Positions 26,161-35,689 of a stretch of DNA of 64,000 nt are shown here, one piece after another (within the stretch, counting starts at the first letter, position 1; each line of letters opens with the position of its first letter). Position numbers and translations under genes: made by a program. Source of the DNA: Cytophagales bacterium Alg240-R148 (lineage in GTDB: Bacteria > Bacteroidota > Bacteroidia > Cytophagales > Cyclobacteriaceae); the NCBI GenBank assembly GCA_900537185.1, contig LS999827.1, positions 439,001 to 503,000 of the forward strand, written 5' to 3'. The notes beneath the pieces are model-generated. The model made no database searches. It worked only from the letters and a program-made list of their open reading frames with translations, and was not told where the DNA came from.

Positions 26161-28521
26161 TTAACTTCCGCACATTTCACATTCGTCCGGGTTGTCAAGA
26201 GAACAAACCATCTCCGCTTGTTTTTGCTCTTGGCTTTTGTTCGATACTTCTTTAGCATCTTTTTCCACGGTGAATTTAATGGCCTCGGTTGCAGCTTTTG
26301 ATCTCAAATAATACATACCTGTTTTAAGTCCTTTTTTCCAAGCATGGAAATGCATAGAAGTAAGTTTACCAAAATTAGGGTTTTGAATATGTACATTCAT
26401 GCTTTGAGACTGGCAAATGTACGCTCCGCGATCTGCCGACATATCTATAATACACTTTTGCGAGATTTCCCAAACAGTTTTATAGAGATCTTTTATGTTT
26501 TGTGGGATTTCTGGGATGTTCTGAATGGACCCATTGGCTTGGATCAATTTATTCTTCATAGAATCACCCCATAGTCCTAATTCTATTAAATCATTCATCA
26601 AATATTTGTTCACCACGATGAATTCTCCTGAAAGCGTTCTTCTGGTGTAAATATTGGATGTATAAGGCTCAAAGCACTCGTTATTGCCCAAAATCTGAGA
26701 AGTAGACGCTGTTGGCATAGGTGCCACCAACAAAGAGTTTCTAACACCGTGTTTTCTCACTTCTTGTTTCAATGAATTCCAATCCCAATTAGAAGATTTA
26801 GGCGTGACTCCCCACATGTCAAATTGGAATATTCCTTTTGATACTGGAGAACCTTTGTATGTTTCGTAAGTCCCGTCTATTTTAGCCAAGTCTTTTGAAG
26901 CAGACATAGAGGCAAAATAGATGGTCTCAAAAATATCTTCATTCAGCCTTTTTGCTTCTTCCGATTCAAAAGGCATTCTCAATTCTAGGAACGTATCTGC
27001 CAACCCTTGAACACCTATACCAATTGGCCTGTGTCTAAAATTAGAAGTTTCCGCTTCTTTAACTGGATAATAATTGATGTCAATTATTTTATTCAAGTTT
27101 TTAGTAATCACATAGGTGATGTCGTACAACTTTTTGTGATCAAATTTTCCATCCGTAATGTATTTTGGCAATGCTATAGAAGCCAAATTACATACTGCCA
27201 CTTCATCCGGCGCAGTGTACTCCATTATTTCAGTACAAAGGTTAGATGACTTGATGACACCCAAATTCTTTTGATTGGATTTTTTGTTTGCTGCATCTTT
27301 ATACAACATATAAGGGGTACCTGTTTCAATTTGAGATTCCAATACTTCAAACCACAAATCTTGTGCTTTCACAACTTGTCTTGCCTTGCCTTCTCTTTCG
27401 TACTTTTCGTACAGTTTTTCAAAATCCTCTCCGTAACAATCCGCTAAACCCGGTGCTTCATTAGGGCAGAACAAAGACCAATCTTCATTGGCTTCTACAC
27501 GTTTCATGAACAAATCCGAAATCCATAAAGCATAAAATAAATCCCGTGCTCTTAGCTCTTCTTTACCATGGTTCTTTTTCAAATCTAGGAAATGAAAGAT
27601 ATCTGCATGCCAAGGCTCCAAGTATATTGCGAAGCTTCCTTTTCTTTTTCCGCCTCCCTGATCAACATAACGCGCAGTCATGTCAAAGTTTCTTAACATT
27701 GGCACCACACCGTTGGAAATACCACCAGTTCCTTTAATATAAGAACCGGTTGCTCTTACATTGTGAATGCTCAAGCCAATACCACCTGCAGATTGGGATA
27801 TTTTGGCACATTGTTTTAATGTGTCATAAATACCATCAATGCTATCGTCTTTCATTGTTAATAAAAAACACGAAGACAATTGTGGTTTTGGCGTGCCAGC
27901 GTTAAACAAGGTAGGGGTAGCATGTGTAAACCATTTTTCAGACAGCAAGTTGTACGTTTCCAATGCCGCCTCAATATCGTTGCTGTGAATACCTACAGCA
28001 ACCCGCATCAACATATGTTGCGGTCTTTCCACAACATTGTTGTCTATTTTCATTAGGTAGGATTTTTCCAGCGTCTTAAAACCAAAATAATCGTAACCAA
28101 AATCTCTATCGTATATAATGTTCGAATCCAACAAAGCCGCATTTTGCTTAATTATTCCATAAACCTCTTTTGAAATAAGCGGTGCGTGTTCTTCTGTCTT
28201 TGGATCGACATGGGTATAAAGTCTTTTCATGGTGTTTGAAAAAGACTTACTTGTTACTTTATGTAAATTAGAAATGGCGAGTCGAGCTGCTAATTTTGCA
28301 TAATCCGGGTGCTTGGTTGTTAACGAAGCAACAGTTTCTGCTGCCAGATTATCCAATTCAACAGTTGTTACACCGTCGTAGATACCCAATATCACTTTTT
28401 TAGCAATATCAACTGGATCGATAAAGTTAACATCAAGACCATAACATAGTTTTTCTACGCGTGCGGTAATTTTGTCAAATTTCACAGATTCTCTGCGACC
28501 ATCTCTTTTTATTACGTACAT
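26161..28521 (-). CDS. nrdA: Ribonucleoside-diphosphate reductase, alpha subunit
   Basis: A 786-residue class I reductase large subunit. It has an N-terminal ATP-cone ([18 protein letters not shown], residues 1-90), the catalytic barrel with [28 protein letters not shown] and [13 protein letters not shown], and a C-terminal swinging tail ending CEMCGS with the CxxC pair. It reduces NDPs to dNDPs with the radical supplied by NrdB; the intact ATP-cone implies dATP feedback. The gene follows nrdB after 70 bp on the same strand. Confidence 0.96.
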   Translation of the reverse strand: MYVIKRDGRRESVKFDKITARVEKLCYGLDVNFIDPVDIAKKVILGIYDGVTTVELDNLAAETVASLTTKHPDYAKLAARLAISNLHKVTSKSFSNTMKRLYTHVDPKTEEHAPLISKEVYGIIKQNAALLDSNIIYDRDFGYDYFGFKTLEKSYLMKIDNNVVERPQHMLMRVAVGIHSNDIEAALETYNLLSEKWFTHATPTLFNAGTPKPQLSSCFLLTMKDDSIDGIYDTLKQCAKISQSAGGIGLSIHNVRATGSYIKGTGGISNGVVPMLRNFDMTARYVDQGGGKRKGSFAIYLEPWHADIFHFLDLKKNHGKEELRARDLFYALWISDLFMKRVEANEDWSLFCPNEAPGLADCYGEDFEKLYEKYEREGKARQVVKAQDLWFEVLESQIETGTPYMLYKDAANKKSNQKNLGVIKSSNLCTEIMEYTAPDEVAVCNLASIALPKYITDGKFDHKKLYDITYVITKNLNKIIDINYYPVKEAETSNFRHRPIGIGVQGLADTFLELRMPFESEEAKRLNEDIFETIYFASMSASKDLAKIDGTYETYKGSPVSKGIFQFDMWGVTPKSSNWDWNSLKQEVRKHGVRNSLLVAPMPTASTSQILGNNECFEPYTSNIYTRRTLSGEFIVVNKYLMNDLIELGLWGDSMKNKLIQANGSIQNIPEIPQNIKDLYKTVWEISQKCIIDMSADRGAYICQSQSMNVHIQNPNFGKLTSMHFHAWKKGLKTGMYYLRSKAATEAIKFTVEKDAKEVSNKSQEQKQAEMVCSLDNPDECEMCGS

Positions 28522-28591
28522 GTCTTTTGAGGTTTATGGTGTTGGAATAAGTTAGTATTTCGTATTAATACAGTAATATAAATATTTTTCG

Positions 28592-29575
28592 TTAAAAATC
28601 TTCATCTAGTGAGAATTTAGGAGCATCAGAATCTCCTTTTATCACACCAGCTTTTTGATAATCTCCTACTCTTTTTTCAAAAAAGTTAGTTTTCCCTTGA
28701 AGTGAAATCATTTCCATAAAATCAAAAGGGTTCGTCGCATTGTATATTTTGACTCCTACCAATTCATTTAATAAACGATCGGCTACAAATTCTATGTATT
28801 GGCACATCAACTCTGCGTTCATTCCAATCAACTTCACTGGAATTGCATCCGTTACAAATTCTTTTTCAATTGCAACCGCATCCTTAATGATGTCAATAAT
28901 GGTTTGATCTTCCAATTTGTTTACTACATGGTTGCTATACAACAAACAAGCAAAGTCACAATGCAAACCTTCATCTCTAGAAATTAGTTCGTTTGAGAAA
29001 CTCAGCCCTGGCATCAACCCTCTTTTTTTCAACCAAAAAATAGAGCAAAAGCTACCAGAAAAGAAAATTCCTTCTACTGCAGCGAAAGCAATCAACCTTT
29101 CAGCAAAAGACCCATTGTCAATCCACCTCAATGCCCAATCCGCCTTTTTACGTACACAGTCTAAGGTGTCTATAGCATTGAACAATGTGTTTTTCTCTTC
29201 TGGATCCTTTACATAGGTATCTATTAATAAAGAATATGTTTCTGAATGAATGTTTTCAATGGCAATTTGAAAACCGTAAAAGAATTTCGCCTCCGTATAC
29301 TGTACCTCGGCTACAAAATTTTCAGCCAAGTTTTCATTAACAATACCATCACTTGCTGCAAAAAATGCCAAGACATGCTTGATAAAATGGCGTTCTCCAT
29401 CTGTCATGTCCGACCAGTCCTTTAAATCTTGACTTAGGTCAATTTCTTCAGCGGTCCAAAAACTGGCTTCCGCTTTTTTATAAAATTCCCAGATATCATC
29501 ATGTTCTATTGGAAAAAGAACAAAACGATTCCTATTCTCCTGTAAGATAGGTTCAATTGACTGATTGTTTTCCAT
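28592..29575 (-). CDS. nrdB: Ribonucleoside-diphosphate reductase, beta subunit
   Basis: A 327-residue ferritin-like R2 subunit. Metal-ligand and radical blocks are visible: [15 protein letters not shown] (Glu, His and the Tyr that usually carries the radical), [15 protein letters not shown] and [10 protein letters not shown]. The Tyr supports a tyrosyl-radical (class Ia/Ib) enzyme, and pairing with a full-length nrdA suggests Ia. An upstream in-frame TTG at 29587 is possible; the ATG at 29575 (MENNQSIEP) is preferred. I found no clear promoter, NrdR box or riboswitch in the gap upstream. Confidence 0.95.
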   Translation of the reverse strand: MENNQSIEPILQENRNRFVLFPIEHDDIWEFYKKAEASFWTAEEIDLSQDLKDWSDMTDGERHFIKHVLAFFAASDGIVNENLAENFVAEVQYTEAKFFYGFQIAIENIHSETYSLLIDTYVKDPEEKNTLFNAIDTLDCVRKKADWALRWIDNGSFAERLIAFAAVEGIFFSGSFCSIFWLKKRGLMPGLSFSNELISRDEGLHCDFACLLYSNHVVNKLEDQTIIDIIKDAVAIEKEFVTDAIPVKLIGMNAELMCQYIEFVADRLLNELVGVKIYNATNPFDFMEMISLQGKTNFFEKRVGDYQKAGVIKGDSDAPKFSLDEDF

Positions 29576-29754
29576 AATTGCTCGCAAATAATTGCCGGAA
29601 CTAATTCGATTTATTACTAAGTATTTAACTGTGAATCCTTTAGAAGTTCATCGATTTGCCGATCAGAAATTACATTAGTTTGCCTCTAGGGACAAAATGG
29701 ATGTGTTACAGTAAAATACTTCATACAAAAATGTTAAATCATGAGTAAAAATCA

Positions 29755-29784
29755 AAACCGAAATGAATAAAAAAATTTCGGTTT
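29755..29784. other. Orphan hairpin in the nrdB-rplU gap
   Basis: AAACCGAAAT (29755-29764) and ATTTCGGTTT (29775-29784) are perfect 10-bp arms around an A-rich 10-nt loop. It lies about 180 bp upstream of nrdB and about 340 bp before rplU. It could be a small-RNA terminator, an operator or part of the nrdB leader. Confidence 0.45.
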
Positions 29785-30065
29785 GGAAATAATAAAAAAA
29801 ATACTAAGCAGCTATTTAAATCATTGATTTACAATGTTTTAAACAACTAAATCAAAACCTCCACTTGATTTAAAAACGGCCAAAACAAGCCATTTTTTTT
29901 TTGAAAAAAATTCCATTATTTTTTTTTTTAGGAAGAGTGCATTTTCTTTTTACTCATGCTTAAATTTCTAACAAAAAACAATCGATATTCGGATATAACT
30001 TACAAGAGAATTACTTAACAATCTAAAAGCTTGCATTTCTTTTGGGCATATATAAGAGGTTGTAT

Positions 30066-30095
30066 TTGAATTCGCATTTTTTTTACCTATCTTTG
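30066..30095 (+). promoter_or_regulatory. Canonical Bacteroidota promoter for rplU-rpmA
   Basis: TTTG (30065-30068), a spacer of exactly 19 nt, then TATCTTTG (30088-30095): a full match to the primary sigma factor consensus of this phylum. The transcript would start near 30102, leaving a 5' leader of about 25 nt before the rplU ATG. Confidence 0.8.
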
Positions 30096-30127
30096 CAAGC
30101 CAAATTGTAAAATTAAATATATTAATA

Positions 30128-30439
30128 ATGTACGCAATTGTAGACATAGCCGGAAAGCAGTTCAAAGTAACGCAAGACCAGTTCGTTTACGCTCCATTAA
30201 TGGAGGGTGAAGAAGGCGCTTCCGTAGAATTCGACAGAGTATTGCTGTTGGATAATGAAGGTAAAGTTGAAGTTGGAGCTCCAACTGTTTCAGGTGCCAA
30301 AGTATCTGGAAAAATTTTGGGTCACGTTAAAGGAGACAAAGTAATCGTTTTCAAAAAGAAAAGAAGAAAAGGTTACAAAGTGAGAAACGGACACAGACAA
30401 GATTTCACAAAAGTTTTAATCGAGAACATTTCAAAGTAA
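30128..30439 (+). CDS. rplU: 50S ribosomal protein L21
   Basis: A 103-residue protein of usual length. The start MYAIVDIAGKQFKVTQDQ and the C-terminal block KVIVFKKKRRKGYKVRNGHRQ are diagnostic of L21, which binds 23S rRNA near domain V/VI. It is followed after 13 bp by rpmA, the near-universal pair. Confidence 0.97.
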   Translation: MYAIVDIAGKQFKVTQDQFVYAPLMEGEEGASVEFDRVLLLDNEGKVEVGAPTVSGAKVSGKILGHVKGDKVIVFKKKRRKGYKVRNGHRQDFTKVLIENISK

Positions 30440-30452
30440 AAATATTTAAACC

Positions 30453-30713
30453 ATGGCACACAAAAAAGGAGTCGGAAGTTCGAAAAACGGAAGAGAGTCG
30501 GAAAGTAAACGACTTGGCATCAAAAAATTCGGTGGCCAGGATGTAATTGCTGGCAACATCATAGTTCGACAAAGAGGAACAAAACACCACCCAGGCAACA
30601 ATGTAGGCATTGGCAAAGACCATACCCTATTTGCGCTTACAGATGGTAAAGTAGCCTTCAAAAAAGGTAGAAGCAACAGATCAATTGTTTATATTGAGCC
30701 TGCTCAAGCCTAA
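30453..30713 (+). CDS. rpmA: 50S ribosomal protein L27
   Basis: An 86-residue protein starting [19 protein letters not shown], with [23 protein letters not shown]. The flexible N-terminus reaches the peptidyl-transferase centre. It begins directly with AHKKG, so no N-terminal cleavage sequence of the Firmicutes kind is present. Confidence 0.97.
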   Translation: MAHKKGVGSSKNGRESESKRLGIKKFGGQDVIAGNIIVRQRGTKHHPGNNVGIGKDHTLFALTDGKVAFKKGRSNRSIVYIEPAQA

Positions 30714-30731
30714 ATAAAGTTGTGAACTAAT

Positions 30732-30770
30732 AAAAAAAGCTTGAAGGGAAGACCTTCAAGCTTTTTTTTT
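30732..30770. terminator. Bidirectional intrinsic terminator after rpmA
   Basis: An A-run, GCTTGAAGG (30739-30747), loop GAAGA, CCTTCAAGC (30753-30761), then T9. It also faces the minus-strand MORN-like gene ending at 30788. Confidence 0.9.
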
Positions 30771-30787
30771 GTTCTTTATTTCGTAGA

Positions 30788-31600
30788 TCAAGTGCTCTTT
30801 TTCTTATTTTCGTAGATTAGTTTGCCCCGCCTATTGTATTCTCTCCATATATACGGTTTTGTCTCTTCATCAAAAGGGTCATCAGGATATTGAATGATTC
30901 TTTTTGAGCGGGTACTATTTTTATAGTATTCCACCCACTTACCAACCTTACTACCAAACTTGTATTCCCCTCTTACTGCCACCATTCCGTTATCCGCGAA
31001 GTAGTAGTAATTCCCTTCGTTCTCTCCGTATTCAACTGGAATTAATTCTTTTATTTTCTCCTTATCCTGATCGTAATAACTCACTAGAGATTCTTTTGGC
31101 CAACCCTTGTAGTATTTTTCCTTATCGACCAAGATGTTGTACTTATCGTGTTTGGTCCAACGCCCATGTTTGGCACCCAAGAAATATATACCTTGTTCAA
31201 TCACAACATCCCCCCTTCTTTTAGTATAGGGTCCATGTAAAAGCGCTCCTTTTGAAGGATCAAATTTCCCCCCTTTTCTTATAGAACGTTTTTGATAATC
31301 GAACCAATAATAATCTCGTATGTATGGGTTTTTATCTTGGTGCTCTTTCAAAACGCTGAACAGTTCAAGCACTTCCTTATCTCCATATCCAGATTTGGTG
31401 AATTGTTTGCGCGTTTTTATGCCATAATAAACATTTTTCTTTCGCTTTTTTTTCTTTGGTTTGACTTCTTCACTTTCCTCCTCCTCATTCAAATTGATGG
31501 TTGGAGGGGTATTAATAGATTGAAATACATCTTCCTCTTCTTGAGCAAAACCTACTCCTGTTGATAGGCCAATTGCTAGTAAAAAATAAATGGCTTTCAT
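30788..31600 (-). CDS. Secreted MORN-repeat-like protein
   Basis: A 270-residue protein with a signal peptide (MKAIYFLLAIGLSTGVGFAQ), then an acidic and lysine-rich linker (EEEESEEVKPKKKKRKK), then short repeats of the toxin-antitoxin/MORN-variant type: LLHGPYTKRRGDVVIEQGIY, GAKHGRWTKHD, GEYKFGSKVGKWVEYY and EYNRRGKLIYENK. Such repeats form a flat beta-hairpin array and are frequent in exported Bacteroidota proteins of unknown function. The frame opens with a TTG at 31606, but the ATG at 31600 begins the signal peptide. Confidence 0.75.
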   Translation of the reverse strand: MKAIYFLLAIGLSTGVGFAQEEEDVFQSINTPPTINLNEEEESEEVKPKKKKRKKNVYYGIKTRKQFTKSGYGDKEVLELFSVLKEHQDKNPYIRDYYWFDYQKRSIRKGGKFDPSKGALLHGPYTKRRGDVVIEQGIYFLGAKHGRWTKHDKYNILVDKEKYYKGWPKESLVSYYDQDKEKIKELIPVEYGENEGNYYYFADNGMVAVRGEYKFGSKVGKWVEYYKNSTRSKRIIQYPDDPFDEETKPYIWREYNRRGKLIYENKKKST

Positions 31601-31858
31601 ATTCAATTCTTTAATGGTATAAATATATAACTTTTGAGCGAGTTAAATATTGGCTCTGAACTACATAAATACAGCAGTTTTTTATAATAAGCAACTCTTT
31701 GCTGCGTCCTGCTCATAGTTTCCCCAGACTTTTTATGCTTCAACTGAATTAACAGCCCTGTAAAATACAATTATTCATATTTTATTTCGATATTAGATAG
31801 CGTATCAATGGAAAAATCCAAATAAATAAAGAATACAACCATACAAAAGGTTTCCCAA

Positions 31859-32647
31859 ATGAAAACACTCCTTTTACTCCTGTTAAGTTGCTCAAGTCTT
31901 ATTGCCCAACATAAAAAAGAAATTCATTGCAAACATTTCTTTTATGGCTACCCCTATGGTGCTCCTGCGAGCAATGACCTTATTATTAGGAGCCTCTACG
32001 CACTTAGCAACAACGATAGCAGTAAAATGGCCGACTGGGTCATGTACAAGTTGGATACTAGCCTCATCAATGGGAGTAAGAAAAAAAGAAACTGGAAAAA
32101 AGACCCTTGGTTGGAAGAAGACGAAACACTCGAACCTTCTCCTAGACATGGAGATTACAAAGCAGCGCACGCCACTATAGCAGTAGATCGAGGCCATCAA
32201 GTGCCATTGGCTAGCGTAGATGGAAGCCCAGATTGGTTTGAAAGCAACTACTTAAGCAACATTACCCCGCAAAAATCAGCCCTTAATCAGGGCCCATGGA
32301 AAAATCTCGAAGCCAAAGTACGGGAATTGGTTGTCCGGTACCAGGAAGTGTATGTTGCAACGGGCCCTTTATTTGAAAGGCCAATGGCCTTGTTACCAGA
32401 AGCCGACGAATTTCACATGGTCCCGTCTGGGTATTGGAAAATAATTTTTGTGGAGACAAAAGAGGAAATTCTAACTGCCGCCTTTATAATGGACCAAAAT
32501 GCCTTGCGCAACGATGATTTTAGGACAAATGTTGTACACATTAGTGAAGTTGAGTCAAGGTGCGGGTTGGCGTTTTTATGGTTGTTGCCAGAACCCGATG
32601 CACAAGAGATAAAATCGAGTTCTGACATAACCTGGTTGGACTTTTAA
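31859..32647 (+). CDS. Secreted DNA/RNA non-specific endonuclease
   Basis: A 262-residue protein with a signal peptide (LLLLLSCSSLIAQ) and the beta-beta-alpha-metal nuclease domain. The family motif DRGHQVPLA (Asp-Arg-Gly-His, with His as general base) is followed by NYLSNITPQKSALNQGPWKNLE, containing the Asn that binds the catalytic magnesium. Relatives such as Serratia nuclease degrade DNA and RNA outside the cell, so a nutritional role is likely. I found no immunity gene beside it. The 258 bp upstream holds no other gene. Its stop is 1 bp from that of the convergent pepD, with no terminator between. Confidence 0.9.
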   Translation: MKTLLLLLLSCSSLIAQHKKEIHCKHFFYGYPYGAPASNDLIIRSLYALSNNDSSKMADWVMYKLDTSLINGSKKKRNWKKDPWLEEDETLEPSPRHGDYKAAHATIAVDRGHQVPLASVDGSPDWFESNYLSNITPQKSALNQGPWKNLEAKVRELVVRYQEVYVATGPLFERPMALLPEADEFHMVPSGYWKIIFVETKEEILTAAFIMDQNALRNDDFRTNVVHISEVESRCGLAFLWLLPEPDAQEIKSSSDITWLDF

Positions 32648-32648
32648 T

Positions 32649-34118
32649 TTACTTCTTGATTGGTATATTTTTTAGAGTTTCCATCAATAACAACCAGTAT
32701 TTTTGAACCGAACTAATTTGTACTGCCTCGTCCGGCGAATGTGCTCCTTTAATATTTGGTCCAAATGAAATCATTTCCATTGTAGGGTAGTTGGCGCCTA
32801 AGATGCCACATTCCAACCCTGCATGACAGGCCGTGACATGTGGTGTGTCCTGGAACAACGTTTGGTACAGCTGGGTCATTACCCCAATAATTTCGGCATT
32901 TGGTTTAGGTTCCCACCCTGGGTAATCCCCACTTAAGCGTACCGAACATCCTTCCAAAATTTCAAATGTGGCCCGCAATTGGTTGGTTAAATTATGTTTT
33001 TCACTTTCTACGGAACTCCTGCTTAAACACTGAATGGAATAACTTCCTCCCTCCACCAACACTCTTGCCAAGTTGTTGGATGTTTGCACCAAACCATCAA
33101 TTTCTGGACTCATCCTTTGTATGCCTGTTTTTACCGCATAAAGCACTTGCAACAAAAGCGTTTGAAATTTCGCTTCCATTACCTCCCCTTCGTATCCATG
33201 GGGCATGCATTCTATTGTAAGTTTTGGATCGGTCGATGCATACTCTTTTGATATTTCTTTTTTTACTATTTCTAGTCGCTCTAGGATACCAGCATGCTCC
33301 TTGTCTGTCCACCCCACCACAGCTTTGGACTCTCTTGGTATTGCATTTCTCAACCCTCCCCCATCGATACCAGCAATTCGAATGGTTTGAGCGCTATTCA
33401 ATTCATACAATATTCGGTTCATAATTTTATTGGCATTGCCCCTGCCCAATACAATATCCATTCCCGAATGTCCACCAGTAAGTCCCTTTACCTCCACCTT
33501 ATAAAACTTCAGCCCTTCTGCTTCTTCGCTTTTGTAGTGTCCCTCTGCTGTTACATCTACCCCTCCTGCACAGCCAATGGTTAATTCGGTATCCTCTTCT
33601 GTGTCCAAATTCAATAGTATTTCTCCTTCGAGCCAACCTGCTTCGAGCCCCAACGCACCTGTCATGCCGGTTTCTTCATCTATAGTAAACAATGCTTCTA
33701 TTGCTGGGTGTTCGATGTTCTTGGAGGCCAAAACCGCCATAATTGATGCAACCCCTATTCCGTTATCTGCTCCAAGTGTAGTGCCTTTTGCGGTTACCCA
33801 ATCCCCATCAATATACATCTGAATGCCTTCTCGTTCAAAGTCAAAAACGGTATCTGCATTTTTTTGATGGACCATGTCCAAGTGGCTTTGTAATACTACC
33901 CTTGTTCTGTTTTCCATTCCTTTGCTTGCCGGTTTTTTTATTATCACATTCCCAACCGCATCCACCTTTGTTTCCAAGCCCAACTGAGCACCAAAGGCCA
34001 CCACCATCTCAATTACTTTCTCTTCTTTTTTTGAAGGCCTTGGCACTTTGTTAAGTGCCACAAATTGAGTCCACATCATTTGTGGCTCTAGTGTTTCTAT
34101 AGTGTTGTGCATATCCAT
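32649..34118 (-). CDS. pepD: Aminoacyl-histidine dipeptidase PepD (M20 family)
   Basis: A 489-residue cytoplasmic M20 metallopeptidase. Metal-binding blocks include VVLQSHLDMVHQK, TTLGADNGIGVASIMAVL, TIDEETGMTGALGL and LNLDTEEDTELTIGCAGG, with the terminal TACHAGLECGILG. The inserted dimerisation ('lid') domain is between about residues 205 and 395. PepD hydrolyses Xaa-His dipeptides such as carnosine, and broader dipeptides, using two zincs. The start at 34118 (MDMHNTIE) is chosen; Met3 is an alternative. Confidence 0.94.
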   Translation of the reverse strand: MDMHNTIETLEPQMMWTQFVALNKVPRPSKKEEKVIEMVVAFGAQLGLETKVDAVGNVIIKKPASKGMENRTRVVLQSHLDMVHQKNADTVFDFEREGIQMYIDGDWVTAKGTTLGADNGIGVASIMAVLASKNIEHPAIEALFTIDEETGMTGALGLEAGWLEGEILLNLDTEEDTELTIGCAGGVDVTAEGHYKSEEAEGLKFYKVEVKGLTGGHSGMDIVLGRGNANKIMNRILYELNSAQTIRIAGIDGGGLRNAIPRESKAVVGWTDKEHAGILERLEIVKKEISKEYASTDPKLTIECMPHGYEGEVMEAKFQTLLLQVLYAVKTGIQRMSPEIDGLVQTSNNLARVLVEGGSYSIQCLSRSSVESEKHNLTNQLRATFEILEGCSVRLSGDYPGWEPKPNAEIIGVMTQLYQTLFQDTPHVTACHAGLECGILGANYPTMEMISFGPNIKGAHSPDEAVQISSVQKYWLLLMETLKNIPIKK

Positions 34119-34166
34119 ATTATTTTATTCAATACAAGGTCTTTATTCTTTTCCATAACATTTTTT

Positions 34167-34814
34167 TTAAACCTTCATTATGGAGCAAAAAAACATACTA
34201 TCCTCTACCGTACAATCCTCATTTAACTGCACTCCTTCCTTCTTCAAAACTTTTCGGATGTCTTCTATTTTCTTTATTTTCAAACCAGTAGACAATTTAA
34301 AGAATAATATCATAGCGCAGACCAAAATTTTCTGTCTTAAAGAAATTGGTCGTTTGAAATCTGTGATGTACAGGTTGGTTCCTGGTGTTGCTTTATTTTT
34401 AAATTGGACTACAAAATTTCTTAACTCCTCAGAAGGGAACATGTCTAAAAAAAAATTAAACACAACCCAATCATATTGTTCGTACGCATTATAGCAAAAG
34501 GCATCGGCCTGTATATACTTTATTTTGTCTGAGTTGTGGTTGTTTTTTTTGGCCTGTCTCAACATGGCAATGGAAATATCCAAATAATGAATTGTACAAG
34601 TTGGTTGCTGTGTTGCCAATGCTTTTACAAAGTTGCCTGTACCGCCTCCTACTACCAAAACGGTAGCATGTTTAGGTATCAAGTGCAACAACCGCAAAGT
34701 GCTATTAATGAGTTTGGAGCCAAATACCAGGCGTACTAAAAAATTGTATATCCCGGCAACACCGTTGTAGTTATTGCTCCAATTCACAAGAAAAAAGTTG
34801 CTAGTGGAAACCAA
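34167..34814 (-). CDS. SAM-dependent methyltransferase, class I
   Basis: A 215-residue protein with the Rossmann motif ATVLVVGGGTGNFVKAL (motif I), IHYLDISIAMLRQAKK (motif II) and YDWVVFNFFLDMFP (motif IV). The C-terminus ends DSMFFCSIMKV. Its general layout resembles UbiE/MenG-like quinone methyltransferases, but the specific signature is not evident. It overlaps the upstream UbiA-like membrane protein gene by 31 bp, so the two are co-translated and probably act in one pathway: prenylation or membrane transfer, then methylation. The product is unknown. Confidence 0.85.
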   Translation of the reverse strand: MVSTSNFFLVNWSNNYNGVAGIYNFLVRLVFGSKLINSTLRLLHLIPKHATVLVVGGGTGNFVKALATQQPTCTIHYLDISIAMLRQAKKNNHNSDKIKYIQADAFCYNAYEQYDWVVFNFFLDMFPSEELRNFVVQFKNKATPGTNLYITDFKRPISLRQKILVCAMILFFKLSTGLKIKKIEDIRKVLKKEGVQLNEDCTVEDSMFFCSIMKV

Positions 34815-35620
34815 AATACTAGGTCCGCCAATACCCTATACAGACTATTTTTTAAGAAAATGGGATGCAACAACAGCACCATCAACATAATCAAAGACAT
34901 GGCAGTATAAATTACTTGTATAACAATGAACTTAGTTCCAACCGTCATAAATAAAAAAGGCAAGAAGGTCAACAGGTAGAACACTAAGAAAAGCCATTGC
35001 AAAATTTTCTGTGTCTTAGGACTCCCTAAAAACAAAGCTATGGACGAAAAGCCGTGGGCCTGGTCCTGTTTGCGTTCAAAAAGAGAAAAAAGCAACAAAT
35101 TAATTAGTGCCAAAATATACAGCTGAACCAATAAAATTATTTCTAAAATTGAAGCAGTCATTACACCAGAAGAATAGAAGGGTAGACAAATACCCATACA
35201 ATAACCAAATGCAATAAAGACTTCCTTAATGGACCATTTTTTTTGGCCAAACAACCACAAGTACAAAAAATAAACGGCTACCAACATAGTTAAATAAAGT
35301 CCATCTCGAATAAGTGCTGATTCCAATTGCAAAGCACTGTACCCTCCTGCAGCAGTAACCACAAACCAAAGCCCAATCATTTTCCCTCTATTAGATTGGA
35401 ATAAGTTATGCCGGTAACTTCCAACCACCACCTTCATTTTTAATGTGTCCACAATGTGGTCCAATAAATAAATGGACCACACAGCACCTGCCAAACAGGC
35501 ATACACCCATAACGACACTGGCTCTGCGTAGTACCAAGACAACATATGCATGCAACTCACCGCGCCAATCACCACATCGATGCTCAGCGCATTCAAGAAA
35601 ATAAAAAAGTTGACTTTCAA
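34784..35620 (-). CDS. UbiA-like polytopic membrane protein
   Basis: A 278-residue protein with about eight hydrophobic helices. An aspartate motif, YLLDHIVDTLK (Asp54 and Asp58, DxxxD), follows the second helix, and ERKQDQAHGFSS follows the mid-protein helices. This is the position of the two prenyl-diphosphate-binding motifs of UbiA prenyltransferases, but both are degenerate compared with NDxxDxxxD and DxxxD. It may therefore be a divergent UbiA family member. The overlap with the methyltransferase gene suggests a joint lipid, quinone or pigment pathway. Confidence 0.65.
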   Translation of the reverse strand: MKVNFFIFLNALSIDVVIGAVSCMHMLSWYYAEPVSLWVYACLAGAVWSIYLLDHIVDTLKMKVVVGSYRHNLFQSNRGKMIGLWFVVTAAGGYSALQLESALIRDGLYLTMLVAVYFLYLWLFGQKKWSIKEVFIAFGYCMGICLPFYSSGVMTASILEIILLVQLYILALINLLLFSLFERKQDQAHGFSSIALFLGSPKTQKILQWLFLVFYLLTFLPFLFMTVGTKFIVIQVIYTAMSLIMLMVLLLHPIFLKNSLYRVLADLVFWFPLATFFL

Positions 35621-35689
35621 CAGAATTGGTTCTTAATTTGATTACAATTTTAAGATTATTTATTTAGTTTTAATACAAACATCTAAAAA

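Larger units (their letters stand above)
29576..30127. other. 552-bp gene-free gap between divergent nrdB and rplU
   Basis: The longest gap in the window: very AT-rich, no plausible coding frame, with T-rich runs near 29890-29935. Its right end holds the rplU promoter. Its middle holds a perfect hairpin (29755-29784) unattached to any gene. The left side must contain the nrdB promoter, but I could not identify it: no CAAAnnTA (minus-strand TAnnTTTG) match lies near nrdB. Confidence 0.7.

Noticed and set aside
29576-30127. Cobalamin riboswitch or NrdR box upstream of nrdB
   Set aside because: I looked for a B12-box-like conserved core and for the NrdR palindrome and saw neither; the Tyr in NrdB also marks it as a non-B12 enzyme.
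29968-30165. 65-residue minus-strand frame overlapping the rplU start
   Set aside because: It runs through the canonical rplU promoter and overlaps a certain gene; composition is that of AT-rich spacer.
31859-32647. Nuclease as a toxin of a contact-dependent or T9SS effector system
   Set aside because: It carries a plain signal peptide, no delivery or C-terminal sorting domain and no neighbouring immunity gene; a nutritional secreted nuclease is simpler.
33577-33822. Plus-strand frames inside pepD
   Set aside because: Low-complexity Ser/Pro-rich translations opposite a strongly supported M20 peptidase gene: shadows.
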